This document shows, piece by piece, positions 8,806 through 13,897 of a stretch of DNA of 13,897 bases. The position numbers and the translations under genes were made by a program. The notes below the pieces were generated by a model that saw only the letters and a program-made list of their open reading frames with translations, had not been told where the DNA came from and did not search any database. Source of the DNA: Sulfurimonas sp. (lineage in GTDB: Bacteria > Campylobacterota > Campylobacteria > Campylobacterales > Sulfurimonadaceae); contig WFPU01000212.1 in NCBI GenBank assembly GCA_015487435.1, forward strand, positions 1-13,897, given 5' to 3'. Positions within the stretch are counted from its first letter, which is position 1, and every line of letters begins with the position of its first letter.

Positions 8806-10161
8806 TCATTCTGCTTCCTGTTTTTCTTCCATCAGTTTATTAGCTATTTTAACAACTGACGCAATCCGATCCTTTTTAAACAAGATACAGCCTTTGTCTG
8901 TGATGGCTTCATCGTCAATCCAGGCTGTATCATCGAATTTTAAATTTAATGATTGAATTATTTCCAAAGACTTATCTAAATGGCTGGCTGTAAGATTAAT
9001 AGTATCAGCACCTAAATATTGGACATATTTTACAATATCTGGTAGCAACTCGTCGTTGATGCATAATTGAAATAAACGAGTATTTTTGATGAATTGATCG
9101 GGTATCTTTGTTATTAGGGTATTCTCCATATCAAAACTTTTTAATTTTTTTAGATTAACAATACTTTGGGGAAGCACTGATATATTATTATTTGAGATGC
9201 TTAACTGCATGAGATTTGAAAGGTTACCAATTTTTTCGGAGATTACTGTTAATTGATTACTGTGTACACAAAAGTCTGTTAAGGTTTGCATACGAAATAA
9301 TTCATCCGGCAGTGTCTTGATATTGTTATTACAAAGATAAAGAACTTTTAAACTTTGTAATTTATGTATCTCTTTTGGTAGCTCTTCAATTCCTCCGTAG
9401 TTTAGCATTAACTCTTCCAAGTCTTCTAATTCTTGTCTTGTTCGTGGAAATTTCTCTTCATCTAGACCATACTTGTCAGCCCATGAACATAAATTTTTAA
9501 CCCAGCTCAAATCAGATAGATTTTTTCTAATATGTATAGATTCTATTTCATCAGTATCTGCATCTGTACTCATTGTTACTTCAATATCTTCAGATTCTAA
9601 ATCTTTTTCAGAAAGATAATCAAGCACATCTTTGAAGTAGTAAAACAGCCCTTGCGGTAAATGCATTATTCCTCTTGTTTCTATTTCTATGACGATATCA
9701 TTCATAAAATAAGATTTGGCATAACTGTTTTTATCTTCAGCAATCACTGTAACTATATTATTCTCTTTACTGAGACTCTTTGTTCGTTCAGCATAGAGTG
9801 TTTGAATGATTTCAAGGTCATTTTTTATATCCGTACTTGCTTTTTGAGATAAAATCTCTTTTGTAGCATCCTCTCTTATACGTTCAAAAAACCGTACAGG
9901 AAAAGCAAACTCACTTACTTTGATATTTATTGAATCAATAGAAAAATCATTGTCTTTTAAAAAATAATCTATATGATTAACCAGTTGTTTGAAAATTCTT
10001 CTGTGTATTGTAAACAAAAAATAGTTTTTCTCTAACTGTGTTGCTATCTCATTAAAGTTTGAAGCTGATAGTAGCATATAGTTTAGAACTCTTTGCTCTA
10101 CATCTCTTATCGCTGTAATAGTAATATCCTTATCCGATTTACTTTTTTTCATTGATTTCAT
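8806..10161 (-). CDS. Leucine-rich-repeat protein with possible DnaB-N-like domain
   Basis: The 451-residue protein ends in five perfectly spaced 23-residue leucine-rich repeats of the LPxx type (about 246-359), such as LKVLYLCNNNIKTLPDELFR, flanked by capping sequence. LRR arrays bind proteins. Its N-terminal part contains VEQRVLNYMLL...FLFTIHRRIFKQLV (about 21-62), which resembles the N-terminal domain of DnaB helicase (EQ-x-VL...F...HR-x-IF), though the match is short. The middle (about 135-215) is acidic and unrecognised. There is no signal peptide or membrane helix, so it is cytoplasmic. It starts within the last bases of the AAA+ gene (ATGA overlap, AAGGA upstream) and is the last gene of that operon. 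A sensor or substrate-adaptor role for the unfoldase is inferred from this linkage. Confidence 0.87.
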   Translation of the reverse strand: MKSMKKSKSDKDITITAIRDVEQRVLNYMLLSASNFNEIATQLEKNYFLFTIHRRIFKQLVNHIDYFLKDNDFSIDSINIKVSEFAFPVRFFERIREDATKEILSQKASTDIKNDLEIIQTLYAERTKSLSKENNIVTVIAEDKNSYAKSYFMNDIVIEIETRGIMHLPQGLFYYFKDVLDYLSEKDLESEDIEVTMSTDADTDEIESIHIRKNLSDLSWVKNLCSWADKYGLDEEKFPRTRQELEDLEELMLNYGGIEELPKEIHKLQSLKVLYLCNNNIKTLPDELFRMQTLTDFCVHSNQLTVISEKIGNLSNLMQLSISNNNISVLPQSIVNLKKLKSFDMENTLITKIPDQFIKNTRLFQLCINDELLPDIVKYVQYLGADTINLTASHLDKSLEIIQSLNLKFDDTAWIDDEAITDKGCILFKKDRIASVVKIANKLMEEKQEAE

Positions 10162-11264
10162 CTATATTCCTTTTCGTTGTATTTGATATGGTGTGTTTTA
10201 TGTTCAGATCCAGGTGCCATAAAGAGTGCATCACTAAAAAGCTTTTTAAGAATCTGGCGAATTGAACGCACACCTAAATCACTATTGGCTGCATATTTGG
10301 CAACGGCATGTATAACTTCTTCATCTACTATGACACTATCTCCGTGAAAGGTTACTTTGTCAATAAACTCCCGTAGAGGTGATTTATCGCTTTGCGTGAG
10401 GATCTTATAGTAATCCTCCTCTCCTAGCGGATAAAGATTGACTATTGTATGCATCCTCCCCAGCATTTCTTTGGGAACATCTTCCTTGTAAAGATCCTCC
10501 AGTGTGATTCCTGATTGCTCTTTTTTTGCAACTACTGACCCTTTCTGTAAGAATCCCATATTTTTAGCTAAACCTGTCCCTTTTTTATCAACTACCCACT
10601 GAAATGCGCCACCAAGAATAAACTGCATTTTATGAGTAACAAGTTTATACTCTTTCTCACCGCTAAGATCTTGTTTGGGTATATTGACAGTAGTTCCTTC
10701 TATAAAGCGTAAAAGCTGGTGAGAGATTTCAGAACCATACTCGTCATTATCAGGATGAAACAGCTTATCCATCTCATCAAAAAACACTACAGTATACTCA
10801 GCTTTTTGCATATCAAAATCTGCTTTTTTTAAAATATCAGCTGCAAGTTTACCAATATTGTATCCCACTATCCCTTCACCTACCATACTCGATGTATCTA
10901 CATGAATAAAGAGTACATTAAGATACGTACATGCCTCTTGTACAATAAACGTTTTACCAGATCCTGTTGGACCAATGAGCATAATGGGAGCACTCGATTG
11001 TATCTGTTTGGTATTTTTGTATTTTGTTTTAAGAGTATGATAATAGAGAGTAAGTGCAATCTCTTTTTTTGCATCATCTTGTGAGATAATAGATTTATCA
11101 AGATGGTGTAATATAGATTGTGGCGTATGATCTATTACAGAATCATCACTAGCATCTGCTCTTGTAATAGTGCATCCTGGATTATTTTTTGCATACTCTT
11201 GTGCATTAAGTGCATCCGAGAAATAGACCGGTTTATCAGTTACTCTAAATTGGGCTTTACTCAT
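10158..11264 (-). CDS. ClpX-like AAA+ unfoldase without zinc-binding domain
   Basis: The 368-residue ATPase has the ClpX/HslU core in order: HTPQSILHHLDKSIISQDDAKKEIALTLYYH (about 46-76; compare ClpX LDDYVIGQ...AKK), Walker A GPTGSGKT (98-105), a pore-loop region GEGIVGYN (129-136), Walker B VVFFDEMDK (159-167), sensor 1 with ILGGAF (216-221), arginine finger LGRMHTIV (268-275) and sensor 2 GVRSIRQIL (331-339). The N-terminal cysteine zinc finger of true ClpX is absent; about 45 unrelated residues replace it, so substrates or adaptors differ. NMGF (235-238) sits where ClpX carries its IGF ClpP-docking loop. I chose ATG 11264 (GGAGA five bases upstream, 8-base overlap with the LRR gene) over the in-frame ATG at 11318, which would overlap that gene by 62 bases. 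It probably unfolds or remodels proteins chosen by the flanking LRR proteins; that link is inference. Confidence 0.9.
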   Translation of the reverse strand: MSKAQFRVTDKPVYFSDALNAQEYAKNNPGCTITRADASDDSVIDHTPQSILHHLDKSIISQDDAKKEIALTLYYHTLKTKYKNTKQIQSSAPIMLIGPTGSGKTFIVQEACTYLNVLFIHVDTSSMVGEGIVGYNIGKLAADILKKADFDMQKAEYTVVFFDEMDKLFHPDNDEYGSEISHQLLRFIEGTTVNIPKQDLSGEKEYKLVTHKMQFILGGAFQWVVDKKGTGLAKNMGFLQKGSVVAKKEQSGITLEDLYKEDVPKEMLGRMHTIVNLYPLGEEDYYKILTQSDKSPLREFIDKVTFHGDSVIVDEEVIHAVAKYAANSDLGVRSIRQILKKLFSDALFMAPGSEHKTHHIKYNEKEYR

Positions 11265-11850
11265 CAATTTCTCCAAGTACTTGATCAATAGATGGCAGTG
11301 TCTCTTCAAAAAGAACACAGCACTGTGTTTCGTTCATTAAAGTTTGCACGATATCTGATTGATAGAGCTCTTCTTGTGTCATGCGAAGATATAACAAATT
11401 ATTAAGCTCAAGTAGCTCTTTGGGGAGCGCAGTAAGATTATCACACAATGATATATCCAGTATCTCCAAGTTTTTGAGATTTCTTATCTTTGGAGAGAGC
11501 TCTTTAAAAAGATTGCCTCCAAAAACAGAAGAACCAAGATAGAGAGATTTGAGATTATATAGATTCCATAAGCTATCGGGTAGTTCAGGAATGTAGTTTC
11601 CGCTTATATTAAACTCCTCTAACGCACTTAAATAACCAAAATCAGGAAGCAAATATTGCATTTCAAGCATGCTCAAATCAAGCTTTTTTATTTTATAGAG
11701 ATCTGCAACTTCAAGATAGGTGTAATATCTCTCACTCCACAAGTTGTAGAGAAAAAAGTTCTTCTCATTAATTGCCTTTTCATGCAGATGCTCCTCTATA
11801 ATCAAAAAAAGTTCTTTTATCGCCTCTAATGCTTGCTGTTTAGATTCCAT
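11257..11850 (-). CDS. Short leucine-rich-repeat protein
   Basis: This 197-residue cytoplasmic protein has an N-terminal helical part (about 1-50) and four or so leucine-rich repeats (about 53-158), for example LEEFNISGNYIPELPDSLWN and LEILDISLCDNLTALPKELL, then an acidic tail. A strong ribosome site (AAAGGAGA) precedes the ATG. Its stop overlaps the start of the AAA+ gene by 8 bases, so the two proteins should be made together in matched amounts. It lies 53 bases downstream of the secreted repeat protein with no clear promoter between them, so all four genes may share one transcript. LRR proteins bind other proteins; a role as adaptor for the unfoldase is inferred from gene order only. Confidence 0.87.
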   Translation of the reverse strand: MESKQQALEAIKELFLIIEEHLHEKAINEKNFFLYNLWSERYYTYLEVADLYKIKKLDLSMLEMQYLLPDFGYLSALEEFNISGNYIPELPDSLWNLYNLKSLYLGSSVFGGNLFKELSPKIRNLKNLEILDISLCDNLTALPKELLELNNLLYLRMTQEELYQSDIVQTLMNETQCCVLFEETLPSIDQVLGEIDE

Positions 11851-11903
11851 CTGCTTCTCCTTTATTTGATTAAATATTATGTGTTTAAAGTATAAATGAC
11901 TGC

Positions 11904-12221
11904 TTAATATCCAATGTATGAGCCATCCGGCAACATTTCCGAATTATCCCCACTCACATAGCTTCCGTCTGGTGCCATATTATAACTGTCGCCTTCGACA
12001 TAAGAACCATCTGGCGTCATAGTATAGCTATCACCACCAATATAAGAGCCATCTGGTGTTAATGTCGCAGAGTCACCAGTGACATAAGAACCATCGGGAG
12101 CCATTGTATAGCTATCACCTGATACATAACTGCCATCTGGTGCCATTGTATACCCATCTGCAAAACCTGCTGTTGTTACTATTGCTGCTACAATTACTGT
12201 TGCTAAGAATTTTGTACTCAT
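11904..12221 (-). CDS. Secreted tandem-repeat protein (six 14-residue repeats)
   Basis: The 105-residue protein has a signal peptide (about 1-21, basic start, hydrophobic core, ending AGFA) and then consists almost wholly of six copies of a 14-residue unit, consensus YTMAPDGSYVSGDS, the last one cut short. It has no cysteine and is acidic. Regular PDGSYV units suggest a small repeated beta structure exported to the periplasm or cell surface; I do not recognise an activity. AAGGA lies before the ATG, and its promoter carries the same element as the divergent WYL gene and the PBP-like gene, so it is probably a main target of that regulator. It is likely the first gene of the LRR/AAA+ transcript. 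Confidence 0.85.
   Translation of the reverse strand: MSTKFLATVIVAAIVTTAGFADGYTMAPDGSYVSGDSYTMAPDGSYVTGDSATLTPDGSYIGGDSYTMTPDGSYVEGDSYNMAPDGSYVSGDNSEMLPDGSYIGY
11907..12152 (-). repeat. 42-base in-frame tandem repeats, six units
   Basis: The coding sequence for residues 24-105 of the secreted protein consists of five full 42-base units and one of 36 bases. The DNA copies differ at many third positions while the protein unit is kept (PDGSY is invariant in all six), so the repeat is maintained by selection on the protein. Unit number may vary between strains. Confidence 0.9.
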
Positions 12222-12251
12222 CTGTTTGTCCTTTTTTGTTGAGTTGGCAAA

Positions 12252-12282
12252 ATTATAAAAAAAGTTGTGGTCGTATTTTGTC
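12252..12282 (-). promoter_or_regulatory. Promoter of the repeat protein with shared GACA element
   Basis: On the minus strand, GACAAAATACGACC starts at 12282 and a perfect -10 TATAAT lies exactly 25 bases further on (12257-12252). The start codon follows 31 bases after the -10 box. The element matches those before the WYL gene (GACATAATATGACC) and the PBP-like gene (GACACTATATGTCT) in sequence and in spacing to the -10 box. It replaces a normal -35 box, as expected for a regulator-dependent or regulator-blocked promoter. Confidence 0.65.
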
Positions 12283-12312
12283 TTGAATAATATTTTTAAT
12301 TTTTACAATATA

Positions 12313-12343
12313 GACATAATATGACCATTTAATAAGCTATAAT
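12313..12343 (+). promoter_or_regulatory. Promoter of the WYL regulator with shared GACA element
   Basis: GACATAATATGACC starts at 12313 and TATAAT lies at 12338-12343, again 25 bases downstream. The WYL start codon is at 12375 with GAGGA seven bases before it. The divergent element of the repeat-protein promoter ends 31 bases away, so one regulator could act on both. This arrangement suggests autoregulation. Confidence 0.65.
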
Positions 12344-12374
12344 ACTCTCATTACAATATTTATGAGGATTAATT

Positions 12375-13340
12375 ATGGCAACTAACCCACAAGCACGAGT
12401 ACTTGAACTTTTAAAACGATTCAACAATGGACAGAAAGTATGTATTGACGATCTTCAAAGCGATCCCATGTGGGAAGATAAAAGTGAAAAAACAATTCGA
12501 CGAGATTTGGATGTCATAAAAAAGTATTTCGAAGAAAGTTTTGAGCTTATTCGTGGTGGAAAAGGAGAGAAAGGCTGTTATAAAGCGATCACAAACGATG
12601 TCTTTAATAACTTTATGAACAAAGATACTTTAGCACTCATGGTACAGACTTTTAATATTGCGCAGCGAAATAATATCTTAGAAAGTTTAGATATTAGTGA
12701 TGCAGATAAAAGAATTATCGAGTACAAGATTAAACAATCAAAAGAGTGTTATACATTCATTACAAAACCATATGAAACGAAAAAAGGGGATGCACAACTT
12801 CTCAAAAATATAGAAAAGGCGATACATTGGAAACGCTATATCACTCTCACGCAAAAAGAGCGAGGTGAAGTGAAGTCATATGAGGTTAAACCCTATAAAA
12901 TTGTTTTTATGAACGAAAACTTTTACCTTGCATGTGAAAATACAGATGAAGAGTACCCTTTTAGTATCTTTAGACTTTCAAATATAGAGCAGATACAGAT
13001 ACATACAAAAACATTCCATATAAATGCAGACATAGAAGATTTCATCAAAGAGTTGCAAACTCCATTTCCACGCTACCAAAAAAACTTTAGAACCCATTTG
13101 ATTGATGTTATTGTAGAAGTGCCAAAAGAGAAAGCAAGATTTTTTAAACTGAAAAGACATCTGCCTTCACAAAGAGAGATTGAGTATAAAGAAGATGGCT
13201 CGCTGGTTCTTGCTTTTAGAGTGACACAGGCAAGTGAAGTTAAAGAGCTTATAAAAAAATGGATTCCCTATATGAAAGTGATTGAACCATTCGCTTTAAA
13301 AGAAGAGATTGAGAATGAGTTAAGAGAGTATTTAAGCTAG
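12375..13340 (+). CDS. WYL-domain transcriptional regulator
   Basis: The 321-residue protein has the usual three parts of this family. A winged helix-turn-helix occupies about residues 5-60, with the recognition-helix pattern KTIRRDLDVIKKYF. A WYL domain follows at about 138-212, with VKPYKIVFMNENFYLAC (the place of the W-Y-L motif, here F-Y-L) and SIFRLSNIEQI. A C-terminal WCX-like domain lies at about 240-318. WYL regulators bind DNA and respond to nucleic acid or nucleotide ligands; relatives such as BrxR and CapW control phage-defence operons. Three GACA elements, one in its own promoter, mark it as the likely regulator of itself, the divergent repeat protein/LRR/AAA+ block and the downstream PBP-like gene. 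GAGGA precedes the ATG at a good distance. The family call is firm; the targets are inferred. Confidence 0.92.
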   Translation: MATNPQARVLELLKRFNNGQKVCIDDLQSDPMWEDKSEKTIRRDLDVIKKYFEESFELIRGGKGEKGCYKAITNDVFNNFMNKDTLALMVQTFNIAQRNNILESLDISDADKRIIEYKIKQSKECYTFITKPYETKKGDAQLLKNIEKAIHWKRYITLTQKERGEVKSYEVKPYKIVFMNENFYLACENTDEEYPFSIFRLSNIEQIQIHTKTFHINADIEDFIKELQTPFPRYQKNFRTHLIDVIVEVPKEKARFFKLKRHLPSQREIEYKEDGSLVLAFRVTQASEVKELIKKWIPYMKVIEPFALKEEIENELREYLS

Positions 13341-13371
13341 GACACTATATGTCTATTTAATACTTTATACT
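13341..13371 (+). promoter_or_regulatory. Promoter of the PBP-like gene with shared GACA element
   Basis: Directly after the WYL stop codon, GACACTATATGTCT begins at 13341 and TATACT lies at 13366-13371, the same 25-base spacing as at the other two promoters. Between them ATTTAATA is also shared with the WYL promoter. Here the element is a true inverted repeat (GACA-N5-TGTC). The start codon follows at 13404. Confidence 0.65.
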
Positions 13372-13403
13372 TTTGTTATATCTAAAAAATAAGGACTGCA
13401 ATT

Positions 13404-13897
13404 ATGCAAAAAAACCTCTTAGTTCTACTTTTCCTCTTTGTTTCTATCATTAGCGCAAAAGACAATATAACCGTTACTCAGGAGATACCACTGACAATCG
13501 ATGCCTTGTTGCAAAAGCAGCTGCAATCTCTCACTCAATCCATGAAAAAGAGCTTTCAGGCAAAAGCTGTTGTAGTGGCTGTTATGGATTCAAGAACAGG
13601 GGAGATTCTTAGTCTAGCTGATTCTAACAGCAATGCAATTAAAGATTTTCCAAAAAACCGTATAGCAAGTTTTACCTATGAGCCTGGATCTGTAATTGAA
13701 CCAATTATATTCTCGCTGGCATTGGAAAAAAAGCTTATCACTCAATATACTCTCATCAATGGACATAAAGGACATTATCAACTTAAAGGACAAACCATCA
13801 CTGATGAACATCCATTTGATTGGTTGAGTGCTGAAAATGTGATAGTTTATTCTTCAAATATAGGTATGGCACAAATAGCACAGAAGCTTACAGGCAA
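13404..13897 (+). CDS. Secreted penicillin-binding-protein-like transpeptidase domain, SxxK lysine replaced (partial)
   Basis: The gene runs off the right edge; 164 residues are visible. A signal peptide or anchor (about 1-18, hydrophobic, ending ISA) is followed almost at once by the start of a transpeptidase domain: VVVAVMDSRTGEILSLA, then TYEPGSVIEPIIFSLAL, then VYSSNIGMAQIAQKL. In FtsI- and PBP2-type enzymes the second stretch reads EPGS-x-x-KP, giving the catalytic SxxK; here it is S96-V-I-E99, so the essential lysine is glutamate. The S-S-N motif (150-152) is kept. The N-terminal dimerisation domain of class B PBPs is missing. This points to a non-catalytic homologue that may bind peptidoglycan or ligands. 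The KTG motif lies beyond the window. AAGGA nine bases upstream supports the start, and the promoter carries the WYL-linked element. Confidence 0.87.
   Translation, partial: MQKNLLVLLFLFVSIISAKDNITVTQEIPLTIDALLQKQLQSLTQSMKKSFQAKAVVVAVMDSRTGEILSLADSNSNAIKDFPKNRIASFTYEPGSVIEPIIFSLALEKKLITQYTLINGHKGHYQLKGQTITDEHPFDWLSAENVIVYSSNIGMAQIAQKLTG

Noticed and set aside
11265..11318. Longer start of the AAA+ protein at 11318
   Set aside because: It would overlap the LRR gene by 62 bases and lacks a good ribosome site; ATG 11264 has GGAGA at the right distance and begins near the conserved part.
11907..12152. Regular repeats that might suggest a CRISPR array
   Set aside because: The 42-base units are contiguous, in frame and coding, with no spacers.
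12104..12286. Leucine-rich 60-residue plus-strand ORF
   Set aside because: It is the opposite strand of the signal peptide and first repeats of the secreted protein; its composition reflects that repeat, and it has no ribosome site.

Overview
The window is AT-rich throughout, with AGGA/GGAG ribosome sites, tightly overlapping genes and AT-rich sigma70-type promoters. Its gene style (a WYL regulator beside a penicillin-binding-protein homologue, an IS256-type remnant, a YcjF-like membrane protein) suggests a mesophilic Campylobacterota bacterium of the Sulfurimonas/Sulfurovum/Arcobacter kind. This is inferred from composition and protein style, not from a marker gene. The region looks accessory (island-like) rather than core, and I see no tRNA, rRNA or CRISPR array.

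Left part (1-3506). Two unrecognised minus-strand genes overlap by 11 bases: a large four-helix membrane protein and the 5' part of a soluble protein that runs off the left edge. Upstream of them is a small graveyard: a truncated IS256-family transposase start with in-frame stops (minus), and a plus-strand scrap resembling the C-terminus of a type III restriction (Res) subunit. The scrap ends where the next gene begins.

Middle part (3507-8570). A plus-strand HelD-type (E. coli helicase IV family) SF1 helicase carries a PD-(D/E)XK-like insert and three C-terminal zinc ribbons. It converges on a minus-strand pair with a 4-base ATGA overlap: a YcjF/DUF697-like two-helix membrane protein followed by a coiled-coil protein with a long Gly/Ala-rich hydrophobic core.

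Right part (8806-13897). The most distinctive block is minus-strand and reads: secreted 14-residue-repeat protein, short leucine-rich-repeat (LRR) protein, ClpX-like AAA+ unfoldase without the zinc-binding domain, then a second LRR protein with a possible DnaB-N-like domain. The last three genes overlap by 8 and 4 bases. Divergent from this block are a WYL-domain regulator and then a secreted penicillin-binding-protein-like gene whose SxxK lysine is replaced by glutamate. Three promoters (repeat protein, WYL gene, PBP-like gene) share a GACA-based element exactly 25 bases upstream of the -10 box, so the WYL protein probably controls itself and both sides.

Working model (inference): the right-hand block is a WYL-controlled module in which LRR proteins act as sensors or adaptors for a dedicated AAA+ unfoldase, linked to envelope proteins. 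The YcjF-like/glycine-zipper pair has its own putative promoter and may or may not belong to it. I do not recognise this combination as a named system.
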